NCBI GenBank assembly: GCA_008363215.1
Contig: RHKP01000001.1
Coordinates: forward strand, 62,001-126,000
Origin: Cyanobacteria bacterium CYA
GTDB lineage: Bacteria > Planctomycetota > Phycisphaerae > Phycisphaerales > UBA1924
Length of the DNA stretch: 64,000 nucleotides
Reading direction: 5' to 3'
Under the pieces are notes generated by a model. That model did not search any database, was not told the origin of the DNA, and saw nothing but the letters and a program-made list of their open reading frames with translations. The translations under genes and the position numbers were made by a program. Shown in pieces: positions 52,424 through 61,095 of this stretch (positions are counted from its first letter, which is position 1; every line of letters begins with the position of its first letter).

Positions 52424-53019
52424 TCCCGCGGCTCCTGGGGCGGGGCACCGGCTTCGGCCGGTGCAGCCTGGTCCCGGGACGACTCTTCGGGCGGATGCTC
52501 GACGACGTAGTGCAACTCGGGCGGCTCGACCACGCCGATCGACCAAGGCTGGATCATCTCGACCCACCAGTTGTTTATGCCGCCGTCGAGCCAGACCGTC
52601 ACGCCCTGGTAGGTCGGCTGCCCGCCAGGAAGCCGACCCAGTTCGAGGATGGGGCGGACGATGTCGACCTTGGCGTCGGCGCCGCGCACCCACACGCGCC
52701 CCACGTGATAGATCGGCAGGTGCTCAGTGCGGGGCGTCAGGTCCATCGCCTGCGCGCCCAGTGCTTTCATCACTTCGTCGCGCCCGGTCTCTGTGATGCC
52801 GATCGGGAGATTCACCGCATACGGCCCGGCGTCCTGCGGGTGGTACTTTTCGATGACGGCTTTGAGCGACTCGGCGATCACCGGGCGCATGTGAATGAAG
52901 TTGGGGCTGCTCGGCGCGCCGCCTTCGACCTTCGGATAGGACGAATATCCCACGCAGCCCAGTGAGGCCAGGATCGTGCCGCCTGCCAGTATCCAGCCCA
53001 GCCGTGATTGTGCCCGCAC
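52420..53019 (-). CDS. lipoprotein of unknown function
   Basis: Protein of 199 residues. It begins at GTG 53019 with GGAGG 9 bases upstream. The signal peptide RLGWILAGGTILASLGC has its lipobox Cys at about residue 22. The mature part has WVRGADAKVDIVRPILELGR and YQGVTVWLDGGINNWWVEMI, followed by a proline/glutamate tail. I recognise no family. It is translated just before pyrB, with overlap, so it may be coupled to pyrimidine synthesis only by chance. Confidence 0.65.
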   Translation of the reverse strand: MRAQSRLGWILAGGTILASLGCVGYSSYPKVEGGAPSSPNFIHMRPVIAESLKAVIEKYHPQDAGPYAVNLPIGITETGRDEVMKALGAQAMDLTPRTEHLPIYHVGRVWVRGADAKVDIVRPILELGRLPGGQPTYQGVTVWLDGGINNWWVEMIQPWSIGVVEPPELHYVVEHPPEESSRDQAAPAEAGAPPQEPRE

Positions 53020-53096
53020 GCTTGTCCTCCGCGTCAAACTCCAACACTGTACTCCGGCTCCGGGCGCCAGGCCCACGACTACCATTCCCCGCACCC

Positions 53097-53765
53097 ATGC
53101 CGCCCCAACGCCCCATCCGCCCGATTGTCGTGGGCATCACCGGCGCCTCCGGGGCCGCATACGCCATTCGGCTGCTCGAACTGCTGCTGGACGCAGGACG
53201 CCAGGTCCATCTGGTGGTCAGCGAGTACGGGAGGCAGTTGCTGGCCGATGAGGCAGGCGTGCATCGACTGGACATGGAGGCCCTGCTGCCCCATGTGTTC
53301 GGGCAAGGCGAGCCTCCGACCGGGCTGGTGCGTCGACCCGCGCCGCGCGACGTTGAAGCCTGGCGTTTGCGCCTGACCATCCACCCCAACAAGAACGTCG
53401 GCGCGGTCATCGCCTCGGGCAGTTTTCTGCACGACGGGATGGTGATCCTGCCTTGTTCGAGCAGGTCGATGGGGGCCATCGCCACCGGTTCGGGCAGCAA
53501 CCTGCTTTCGCGAGCCGCGGCCGTGACGCTCAAGGAACGTCGTCCGTTGATCGTGTGCCACCGCGAGACACCGCTGAACCTGATCGACATCGAGAACATG
53601 CGGGCGCTGACGCTGGCCGGTGCGATCGTGTGCCCGACCAACCCGGGGCTGTACCTGCTGCCCAAGAGCGTGTCGGAGATCGTCGACTTCATGGCCGGCA
53701 AGGTGCTCGACCTGCTGGGGGTGGAGCACAACCTCAAGACGCGGTGGGAACACCGGCTTGAGTGA
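53097..53765 (+). CDS. ubiX: flavin prenyltransferase UbiX
   Basis: Makes prenylated FMN, the cofactor of UbiD-type decarboxylases. The 222-residue protein has VVGITGASGAAYAIRLLELL, the SGSFLHDGMVILPCSSRSM block, GAIATGSGSNLLSRAA and LKERRPLIVCHRETPLNLI, the full family pattern. No ubiD is in the window. It diverges from the lipoprotein gene. Confidence 0.9.
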   Translation: MPPQRPIRPIVVGITGASGAAYAIRLLELLLDAGRQVHLVVSEYGRQLLADEAGVHRLDMEALLPHVFGQGEPPTGLVRRPAPRDVEAWRLRLTIHPNKNVGAVIASGSFLHDGMVILPCSSRSMGAIATGSGSNLLSRAAAVTLKERRPLIVCHRETPLNLIDIENMRALTLAGAIVCPTNPGLYLLPKSVSEIVDFMAGKVLDLLGVEHNLKTRWEHRLE

Positions 53766-53966
53766 TGCGGGGTTCGGAGTGTGAACCACCGGCTGACCTG
53801 GAGCGGGAGAGAGACGCACAGGACTGGGATTCGTATGGCGAGGCCTTGAAATCGCCTGCTGCCTGTCGGCGCGTCCCTCTTTCTGCAATGAACCTCTCGA
53901 AGCCCGGCAGAGAGCATGGGAAAAGACTTCAATGTGCGCCGTCGTTCCAATGCTCTGCGATTCAGA

Positions 53967-54488
53967 TCACAGGACCAGCAGCGCTACGACTGAGCCGGCA
54001 CACAGGGCATGTCCGAAGCCCACTCCCAGAAACACCATCCAGCCCAGTCGCCGCTGCTTCTTCACGGGGTGGCTCTGCCACTGGCGCTTTCGACGCAGCA
54101 CCAGCGTCAACCCCGTCGCCGAGGCTCCACCCAGGCACCACATCATCAGGTACAGCGCCCAGAACTGCGGCGCTGCGCTGAACGCGGGTACGCCCTGGGC
54201 GAGCATCGGCACAAACATCAGCAGCAGCACCACGCCGTCAAAGCCCAGCGCCAGCGCAAAGGCGATCACCCCGAGCAGCCAGGGCCCCGGGCAAGCGTGC
54301 GGCGAGACTACCCCCAACTGAATCGGCGACCCGCACTCTGGACACTCTGACCCGTTCACCTTGAACAGGTCGTACTCGCACACCGGGCACGGCGCATGCT
54401 CGCCGTCAAGATACCGCGCCAGCACCGAGCCGTCGGACGCGCGGGCCTGATCGCCCGCAGACTCCAGGGTGACGAACCGCGCTTCCAT
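53967..54488 (-). CDS. membrane protein with CPxC...CPECG zinc ribbon
   Basis: Protein of 173 residues: an N-terminal soluble part with the zinc ribbon CPVCEYDLFKVNGSECPECG, then three or four hydrophobic helices (WLLGVIAFALALGFDGVVLL, FWALYLMMWCLGGASATGL, WMVFLGVGFGHALCAGSVVA). It is similar in theme to the protein at 43742-44149, though with the ribbon at the N-terminus. Its ATG directly follows the stop of the lipoprotein gene (TGAATG), so they are probably coexpressed. Confidence 0.7.
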   Translation of the reverse strand: MEARFVTLESAGDQARASDGSVLARYLDGEHAPCPVCEYDLFKVNGSECPECGSPIQLGVVSPHACPGPWLLGVIAFALALGFDGVVLLLMFVPMLAQGVPAFSAAPQFWALYLMMWCLGGASATGLTLVLRRKRQWQSHPVKKQRRLGWMVFLGVGFGHALCAGSVVALLVL

Positions 54489-54896
54489 TCAGGGCGTCGC
54501 GCTGGCTTCGGCTCCCGGGTAGAACTCGGGCACCTCCCGCAGCGTCATGTCCAGCCGACGCGACCACCGGTCCGGCACCGAGATCTGGCTGCGCAGCACC
54601 GAGTCCAGAGCGTCGGCCTTCTGAACCTCCCAACGCATCACGTCGGGATAGTCCGCATAACCCTTGGACTTGTTCTCGTAGAACTCCACCGTCACCCGCT
54701 GCCCCACCGGCACCTCCATCGTCCACAGCACCTCGCTGGTGCGGGTATCAATCAGGGTCAGCGTCTTGGGCTCGTACACCGTGCTCTCGTAGGTGAACCG
54801 GTCCAGACTCATCATCGCCCCGCCTGGACGGTACATGCACCCCGGCAGCAGGCAGGACATGACGGCGGCCCCCAGGATCACGTTGAAGTTCTTCAT
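54489..54896 (-). CDS. small lipoprotein
   Basis: Protein of 135 residues with lipoprotein signal NVILGAAVMSCLLPGC (lipobox LLPGC at about residue 20). The mature part has TYESTVYEPKTLTLIDTRTS and GQRVTVEFYENKSKGYADYP, suggesting a beta-sandwich, and no family that I recognise. GGAG lies 7 bases before the ATG. Confidence 0.65.
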   Translation of the reverse strand: MKNFNVILGAAVMSCLLPGCMYRPGGAMMSLDRFTYESTVYEPKTLTLIDTRTSEVLWTMEVPVGQRVTVEFYENKSKGYADYPDVMRWEVQKADALDSVLRSQISVPDRWSRRLDMTLREVPEFYPGAEASATP

Positions 54897-54973
54897 CAGC
54901 GTCTCCAGTGTCGAAGAGCATACGCCCCCGTGCCCGGGCACGTTCGCTCTCGACTTATCGGTAGACTTCACCC

Positions 54974-55531
54974 ATGCCTGCACACACCCCGAGCCGAGGC
55001 GACCAGAGCCCCGCCGCTTCCGCGCCGATCCTGCGCATCGGACACGGGTATGACCTCCATCGCCTTGTGCCGCAGCCACCGACCGGCCCGGGCCGCCCGC
55101 TCGTCATCGGAGGCGTCCACTTCCAGCACGATCGCGGCCCGGTCAGCCACTCCGACGGTGACGCGCTGCTACACGCTGTCACCGATGCGCTGCTTGGGGC
55201 ACTGGCGCTCCCTGATATTGGGCAGGTCTTTCCAGATGACGATCCGCGGCACGAGTCGCGCGATTCGGCCGACTTCCTGTGCGAGGCGCTGCGCCTCGTC
55301 CGAGAACGGGGGTATGAGCCGGTCAATGTCGATGCCACGGTGATATTGGAGCGCCCCAAGTTGGGCCAACGCAAGGAGGAGGTGCGGGGCAATCTTGCAC
55401 GCCTGCTCGAGTTGCCGACCGACCGCGTGAACGTGAAGGGCAAGACGCACGAGCAGGTGGACGCCGTGGGCGAAGGTCGGGCGATCGAGGCCCACTGTGT
55501 GGTGCTGGTGCGGGAGGTACGCGCGACCTGA
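54974..55531 (+). CDS. ispF: MECDP synthase (isoprenoid pathway)
   Basis: Forms 2-C-methyl-D-erythritol 2,4-cyclodiphosphate in the MEP pathway, 185 residues. The metal site is GHGYDLHRL (D27, H29) with H67 in DGDALLHAVTDALLG, and the pattern FPDDDPR and LERPKLGQRKEEVRGNLARL follows. The end, GEGRAIEAHCVVLV, matches the family closing block. It has about 20 extra N-terminal residues. No other MEP gene is adjacent. Confidence 0.9.
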   Translation: MPAHTPSRGDQSPAASAPILRIGHGYDLHRLVPQPPTGPGRPLVIGGVHFQHDRGPVSHSDGDALLHAVTDALLGALALPDIGQVFPDDDPRHESRDSADFLCEALRLVRERGYEPVNVDATVILERPKLGQRKEEVRGNLARLLELPTDRVNVKGKTHEQVDAVGEGRAIEAHCVVLVREVRAT

Positions 55532-55606
55532 AGCGGCACGCAGAGGACGCAACGGGGCGCACAGGCTACGAGGAAACGCTCTGAAGTGGAATCCTCTTCG
55601 TTTCTT

Positions 55607-55628
55607 CTCTCGCTCGCGCTTCGGGCTC
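55607..55628. repeat. dispersed repeat, GAGCCCGAAGCGC type (inverted copy)
   Basis: Reverse-strand reading gives GAGCCCGAAGCGCGAGCGAG, just beyond the end of leuS. It is the same family as the elements at 8045, 37746 and 43592. Confidence 0.7.
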
Positions 55629-55637
55629 GTACTCGCT

Positions 55638-58600
55638 TCAGTTGGCGACGATGTTTACCAGCCGCCCGGGGACGATGATCACCTTGCGCACTGTCTTGCC
55701 GGCGATCAGTTCGGCGATGCGGGGGTCGGCAAGTGCGGCCCGGCGCACCGCGTCCTCGCCTGCGTCGGCCGGAACGGTGATCTTGCTCCGCAACTTGCCC
55801 AGCACCTGCACCGGTATCTCGATCTCCGAATCGACCAGCATCGCCTCGTCGTACGTCGGCCACGATTGCAGGGCCACAGATCCCGACGCGCCCTGCCGCC
55901 CCAGCCGGTGCCAGAGTTCCTCGGCCATGTGCGGCGCGAACGGCGAGAGCACCCGCACGAATCGATCCATCTGATCGCTCGTCAACGTCGAGGCCGCATT
56001 GACGAACTCGATCATGCCCGCAATCGCAGTGTTGAAACTCAACTTCTCGATGTCGCGCCCGACGCGATGAGTCGTGCGGTGCAGCAGTTTCTCGGTGCCC
56101 GCATCGGCTTGCGCACTTGTGTGCACGTGCCCGGTGTTTTCATCAATACACAGCCGCCACGCACGCTGGAGGAACCGGAACAGCCCGATGATGTCGCGCG
56201 TGTTCCACGGCTTGCTCGCCTCCAGCGGGCCCATGTACATCTCGTACAGCCGGAACGTGTCGGCGCCATACTCGGCGATCACGTCGTCGGGATTCACCAC
56301 GTTCTTGAGACTCTTGGACATCTTGGCCGTGATCTGCGTGAGCAACTCGACGTCCCGGAGGTGGCCTGCGATGACATCGGCATTGCTGCCGAAACGCACG
56401 AACGCGCTGCCGGTCTTCGTCAGTGTCTCGTAAATTTCCTTTGGCAGGTCCGGAGCATCGATTCCGCAACTCATGGCGTCGCCGAGCGCAGGCTTGGCCT
56501 TGGCAAAGCCACCGGACTCATCGTTGTACTGCAGTTCCCAGACTTCGTCGGCCGGCACCAGGGTCTTGTCGGACCGCTGGAACGCAAAACTCGTGATCAG
56601 CCCCTGGTGAAACAACTTCCCGAACGGCTCGTCCGTCGACACGTGCCCCAGATCGAACAGCACCTTGTGCCAGAACCGCGCATACAGCAGGTGCAGCACC
56701 GCATGCTCCGACCCGCCGATGTACAGATCGACGCCGCCTTGGGTGGCAGAGCCACTCCGTGGCTCTGATTCGTCCCGGGGGGACGACGTTCCCTTCGTCG
56801 CTCCGTTGCTTCGTACCCCCGTGCCTTCATGCCCTCGTGCCTGCTGACTGCCCATCCAGTACCGCTCCGCCTCTTCGCCCACGAACCGCTCGGCGTTGTG
56901 CGGGTCGCAGTAGCGCAGGTAGTACCAGCAACTACCCGCCCAGCCGGGCATGGTGTTGGTCTCGCGCGTGACCGGCGTTGCGGGATCAAGTTCGCGCACC
57001 CCGACCTGCCCGGCCGTGGTTGACAGCCACTCGGTCGCCTTGCCCAGCAGCGGCTGCGGGTCGTCGCTCTCCACCGGCGCGTAGTCGGCCATGTCCGGCA
57101 GCGTCACCGGCAGATGGTCCTCCGACACCGCGTGATGATTTCCCCTCGCGTCCCACACGATCGGGAACGGCTCGCCCCAGTAGCGCTGCCGACTGAACAG
57201 CCAGTCACGCAGCCGATAGTTGATGCGCCTCGTGCCGATCTGCTTACACTCGAGCCACTTGATCGTGAGTCGCTTGGCCTCGCGCGTCGGCAGCCCGTTG
57301 AGCGACACCGCCTCGTTGGCCGAGTTGATCGCCACGCCCTCATCGCAGAAGGGCTTGTCATCGGGCGCCTGCCCGTTCGCCGGCTCGACCACCTGCACGA
57401 TCGGCAGATCAAACTGCTTGGCAAATGCCCAGTCGCGATCGTCGTGGGCCGGCACGGCCATGATCGCGCCGGTGCCGTAGCCCATGAGTACGTAGTCGCT
57501 TGTCCACACCGGGATCGGCTCGCCGGTCGCCGGGTTCTTGACAAAGCGCCCGGTGAAGACGCCGGTCTTCTCCTTACTCTCCATCCGCTCGACGTCGGAG
57601 CGATTGCGGGCCGATTCGACATACGCCCGCAGCCGCGCTTCGTCGGTCTCGGGCGTCGGAGACTCGATGGCCTCATCGACCAGCGGATGCTCGGGCGCGA
57701 CCACCATGTAGGTTGCCCCAAAGATCGTGTCCGGGCGCGTGGTGAACACGCGCAGGGCCTGGCCTGAAGGGTGGCCTTCTTGATCCAGAATCGGAAAATC
57801 TGCCTCCGCGCCTTCGCTCCGGCCGATCCACTCGGCCTGCTGAGTCTTGGTCGACTCCGGCCACGACACGTCCGCCAGGGCGTCGAGCAGCCGATCCGCA
57901 TAGGCCGTGATGCGGAACATCCACTGACGCATTGGCTTGCGGAACACCGGGAATCCGCCGCGCTCGCTGCGCCCGTCGATCACTTCTTCGTTGGCAAGCG
58001 CCGTGCCGAGTTTGGGGCACCAGTTGACCGTCTGCCGGGCCGCGTACGCGAGCCGGTATGAGTCGATGATCATCCGTTGCACGTCGGCGTCGAGTTCGTT
58101 CCACGGCGCCATGCGTGTGCCGCCCGGCAGGTCGCCGGCGCCGGTGTATTCCGTGGCCGCCGGGTTCAGTCGCACGCGCCGCTTGCCGGCAGCGAACTCG
58201 TCCACCAATTCACTGATCGGGCGCGCCCGCTGTTGCTCGGCGTCGAACCAGGCGTTGTAGATCTGCAGGAAGATCCACTGGGTCCACCTGTAGTAGTCTG
58301 GATCAATCGTCCCGAACTCCCGCGACCAGTCGTAACAGAATCCGAATCGCTTCAACTGCCGCCGGAAGTTGTCGATCGCCCGCCTGGTCGTGATGGCCGG
58401 ATGCACGCCGGTCTGGATGGCGTATTGCTCGGCCGGGAGCCCGAAAGCGTCCCAGCCCATCGGGTGCAGCACGTTGTACCCGCTCATGCGCTTGAAGCGG
58501 CACACGATGTCGGTGGCGGTGTACCCCTCCGGATGTCCCACGTGCAACCCCGCGCCGGAGGGATAGGGGAACATGTCCAGGCAGTAGAACTTCGGGCGTG

Positions 58601-58763
58601 AGGCATCGAAGATCGGGTCGCTCGGGTTTGGAATATGATAGGTACCTTGTTCATCCCACCAGACCTGCCACCGGGTTTCGATCTGACCGGCCAGGGCGGG
58701 GGAGTAGCGGTGCCCGTCGGCGGGGGCTTGTGGCGATGCGGAGGAAGTGGCGTCGGTGCTCAT
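55638..58763 (-). CDS. leuS: leucyl-tRNA synthetase with a 40-residue repeat-derived insertion
   Basis: Class I synthetase of 1041 residues. The HIGH-type motif is YPSGAGLHVGHPEGY and KMSKS lies in QITAKMSKSLKNV. The CP1 editing domain carries FTTRPDTIFGATYMVVAPEH and MGYGTGAIMAVPAHDDRD. LeuRS is usually 810-870 residues. Part of the excess is the CP1 region; a clear extra 40 residues (638-677) lie between YWM and VDLYIGGSEHAVLH, which are normally separated by a single Pro at most. The insertion is encoded by octamer-periodic DNA plus a hairpin (56733-56852). Confidence 0.94.
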   Translation of the reverse strand: MSTDATSSASPQAPADGHRYSPALAGQIETRWQVWWDEQGTYHIPNPSDPIFDASRPKFYCLDMFPYPSGAGLHVGHPEGYTATDIVCRFKRMSGYNVLHPMGWDAFGLPAEQYAIQTGVHPAITTRRAIDNFRRQLKRFGFCYDWSREFGTIDPDYYRWTQWIFLQIYNAWFDAEQQRARPISELVDEFAAGKRRVRLNPAATEYTGAGDLPGGTRMAPWNELDADVQRMIIDSYRLAYAARQTVNWCPKLGTALANEEVIDGRSERGGFPVFRKPMRQWMFRITAYADRLLDALADVSWPESTKTQQAEWIGRSEGAEADFPILDQEGHPSGQALRVFTTRPDTIFGATYMVVAPEHPLVDEAIESPTPETDEARLRAYVESARNRSDVERMESKEKTGVFTGRFVKNPATGEPIPVWTSDYVLMGYGTGAIMAVPAHDDRDWAFAKQFDLPIVQVVEPANGQAPDDKPFCDEGVAINSANEAVSLNGLPTREAKRLTIKWLECKQIGTRRINYRLRDWLFSRQRYWGEPFPIVWDARGNHHAVSEDHLPVTLPDMADYAPVESDDPQPLLGKATEWLSTTAGQVGVRELDPATPVTRETNTMPGWAGSCWYYLRYCDPHNAERFVGEEAERYWMGSQQARGHEGTGVRSNGATKGTSSPRDESEPRSGSATQGGVDLYIGGSEHAVLHLLYARFWHKVLFDLGHVSTDEPFGKLFHQGLITSFAFQRSDKTLVPADEVWELQYNDESGGFAKAKPALGDAMSCGIDAPDLPKEIYETLTKTGSAFVRFGSNADVIAGHLRDVELLTQITAKMSKSLKNVVNPDDVIAEYGADTFRLYEMYMGPLEASKPWNTRDIIGLFRFLQRAWRLCIDENTGHVHTSAQADAGTEKLLHRTTHRVGRDIEKLSFNTAIAGMIEFVNAASTLTSDQMDRFVRVLSPFAPHMAEELWHRLGRQGASGSVALQSWPTYDEAMLVDSEIEIPVQVLGKLRSKITVPADAGEDAVRRAALADPRIAELIAGKTVRKVIIVPGRLVNIVAN
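56733..56852. repeat. octamer-periodic repeat and hairpin inserted in leuS
   Basis: A 120-base in-frame segment. On the coding strand it reads as successive octamers (GGCACGAG, GGCATGAA, GGCACGGG, GGTACGAA, GCAACGGA, GCGACGAA), then a G/C-rich stretch and a perfect hairpin with 8-base stems around GGA (AGAGCCAC / GTGGCTCT, 56748-56766). It encodes a Gly/Ser/Arg-rich linker. Confidence 0.8.
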
Positions 58764-59066
58764 GTGAATACCCGGGTCAGGGGGAAGGAGTGTACAAACG
58801 AGCCGAGGCTCCGCCAGACGCAGAGCCCCTTGCGCGTGTGCAAAAGTGGGGAACGCGTCACATGCGCTGCCGGACGAGCCGCCCGGTAAGTCGGAAGAGA
58901 TTGAAGGCCGGGTTCGGACGCATGCGGGCAGAGTATACGGGTCCGGAAGCCGGAGATCACTTGAAAACCCCCATGAACGGGCCGACGTAACAGGTGCGAG
59001 CGATCACCCCGTCGGTCAGCCCTATATTTGGATCCGCGCTGCGGAGCGCACCTTCGACCTCCCCGC
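58764..59066. other. divergent intergenic region between leuS and the GT2 gene
   Basis: About 300 bases with no convincing gene. Both flanking genes start here, so it should hold two promoters; I could not identify clear hexamers, and no T-run hairpin is visible. Confidence 0.5.
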
Positions 59067-59900
59067 ATGAGCGTTTCGATCTTCATCCAGACGCTGAACG
59101 AAGAGCAGAACCTGCCCAGTTGCCTGGACAGCGTGGCCTGGTCGGATGACATCGTGGTGCTCGACTCGATCAGTTCGGACCGGACCGAAGAGATCTGCCG
59201 CGAACGGGGGGTGCGGTTTTTCCAGCGGGCCTACGACGGGCGCGGGCCGCACCAGAACTGGGCGATGGAGCACATCAACTTCAAGCATCCCTGGGTGTTT
59301 TACCTTGACGCCGACGAACACATGACGCCGGAACTGCGCGCCGAGATCTGCCGCATCGCGTCGGACCCGGGCGAGAAGTGCGTGGCCTACTACTGCGGGC
59401 GCAAGAACATGTTCCGTGGGTGTTGGCTTCGGCGCTCGATGCCGCCCGGAAACATCATGCGGTTCTTCAAGCCGGCCCACATCCGCTTTGAGCGCATGGT
59501 CAACCCGACACCGACCATCAACGGCAAGCACGGGTATCTGCGCGAGCACTTCATCCACTACAACTTCAGCAAGGGCATCACTGAGTGGCTTGAGCGGCAC
59601 AACCGCTACTCGACCTACGAGGCCGTGGAGCAGATGAAGGCGCTGCGTGATCGCCCGGTGGACTGGGCGGCGTTGTTTTCGAGCGATGCGAACACGCGGC
59701 GACTGGAGGCCAAGAACCTCTCCTTCCGGCTGCCGTTTCGACCGGCGTTCAAGTTCGTGCTGCTGTATTTCGTGAAACTGGGGTTTCTCGACGGGCGTCC
59801 GGGGCTGACGTACTGCGCGCTCCAGGCGCTGTATGAGTACGAGATCTGCCTGAAGATGGAGGAGATGCGCCGGGCCGATCGCGGAGAGGCGCCGAGTTGA
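59067..59900 (+). CDS. GT2-family glycosyltransferase (WaaE/KdtX-like)
   Basis: Cytoplasmic-face glycosyltransferase of 277 residues. The start SVSIFIQTLNEEQNLPSCLD, followed by VLDSISSDRTEEICRERG and HPWVFYLDADEHMTPELRAE (the DxD), is the GT-A fold of the KdtX/WaaE group, which adds glucose or a related sugar to the LPS core. The C-terminal part has an extended helical stretch (FRLPFRPAFKFVLLYFVKLG) that may associate with the membrane. It is the first gene of a polysaccharide unit. Confidence 0.87.
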   Translation: MSVSIFIQTLNEEQNLPSCLDSVAWSDDIVVLDSISSDRTEEICRERGVRFFQRAYDGRGPHQNWAMEHINFKHPWVFYLDADEHMTPELRAEICRIASDPGEKCVAYYCGRKNMFRGCWLRRSMPPGNIMRFFKPAHIRFERMVNPTPTINGKHGYLREHFIHYNFSKGITEWLERHNRYSTYEAVEQMKALRDRPVDWAALFSSDANTRRLEAKNLSFRLPFRPAFKFVLLYFVKLGFLDGRPGLTYCALQALYEYEICLKMEEMRRADRGEAPS

Positions 59901-59916
59901 TGCGCGGGAACCGGCC

Positions 59917-61095
59917 ATGAAACTGCTGCACTATCTGACCCGTTTCAATCTGGCGGACGGCGGCGTGGTCCGTGCCGTGCTCGACATGTGCGCACTGCTG
60001 GCCTCGCGCGGGCACGAGGTCGAACTGCTTACGTGCGACGACACGGACATTCCCGCGGCATGGAAAGCCGGAACTGCCGGCGCGCCGAGCGTGCGCGTCA
60101 TCGCGCCGCCCGCCCTGCCGGCGGCGCTGTACAAGCGTGCCCAACTCGATGACATCCGCCCGTCCATACAGCGAGCCGACGTCGTGCATCTGCACGCCTG
60201 CTGGACCAGTTCCAACAACCAGTTGGCGCGCATGGCACGGGCGATGGGAACGCCCTACGTGCTCAGCGTGCACGGCATGCTCGACGACTGGTGCATGGCC
60301 CAGAAGACGCCGAAGAAGAAGGTCTATCTCGCCCTGGGCGGGCGTCGCACGCTCGAGGAGGCGGCCCTGGTGCACTGCACCGCCGACGCCGAACTGGAGC
60401 AATCGCGCAAGTGGTATCCGCGCGGCACGGGCGCGGTGGTGCCGCTGATCTTCGATATCGAGCCGTATCGCACGCTGCCCGGCCCTGATCTGGCTGATGG
60501 AGCGTTCGGACCCGCGGGCACGGGCGACATCGAACCGGGCGTGCCGATCGTGCTGTTCCTCAGCCGCATCCACTTCAAGAAGGGTGTGGACGTTCTGGTT
60601 CGGGCGGCCGGCGAACTCAAGAAGCGCGGCGTGCGCTGCCGCACGCTGGTCGCGGGCACAGGCGAGGGTGAGTACGAACGGGAGATCCGCGACCTGATCG
60701 AGCAGTCAGGACTGCGCGACGAGGTGCGACTGCTCGGGCTGGTGACGGGCATGAAGAAGGTTTCGCTGTACGAGCGGGCTGACGTATTCGCATTGCCGAC
60801 CAGCCAGGAGAACTTCGGATTTGTCTTCCCCGAGTCGCTGGCCTGCCGCACGCCGGTGGTCACTACGCGGGGCGTGGACATCTGGAGCGAACTGGAATCA
60901 TCGGGCGGGGCGGTGATCACCGAGCGCACGCCGGATGCGTTCGCTCACGCCGTCGGGGGGTTGCTCGAGGATGCCGATCGACGGCGGGTGATGGGCGAGC
61001 GGGGACGGGCGTGGGTGCTTGAGCATCTCGATCCGCAGGTCATCGCCGCGCGCTTTGAAGACATGTACGATCGTGCCAGGGGGACGGGGCGATGA
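59917..61095 (+). CDS. GT4-family glycosyltransferase
   Basis: Protein of 392 residues with GT-B fold: an N-terminal domain (HYLTRFNLADGGVVRAVLDM, VHLHACWTSSNNQLA, GTPYVLSVHGML) and a C-terminal GT4 domain with IVLFLSRIHFKKGVDVLVRA, VRLLGLVTG and FALPTSQENFGFVFPESLAC (the E-x7-E region). It transfers an activated sugar to an extending surface polysaccharide; the substrate cannot be inferred. Its stop overlaps the next gene (ATGA). Confidence 0.9.
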   Translation: MKLLHYLTRFNLADGGVVRAVLDMCALLASRGHEVELLTCDDTDIPAAWKAGTAGAPSVRVIAPPALPAALYKRAQLDDIRPSIQRADVVHLHACWTSSNNQLARMARAMGTPYVLSVHGMLDDWCMAQKTPKKKVYLALGGRRTLEEAALVHCTADAELEQSRKWYPRGTGAVVPLIFDIEPYRTLPGPDLADGAFGPAGTGDIEPGVPIVLFLSRIHFKKGVDVLVRAAGELKKRGVRCRTLVAGTGEGEYEREIRDLIEQSGLRDEVRLLGLVTGMKKVSLYERADVFALPTSQENFGFVFPESLACRTPVVTTRGVDIWSELESSGGAVITERTPDAFAHAVGGLLEDADRRRVMGERGRAWVLEHLDPQVIAARFEDMYDRARGTGR

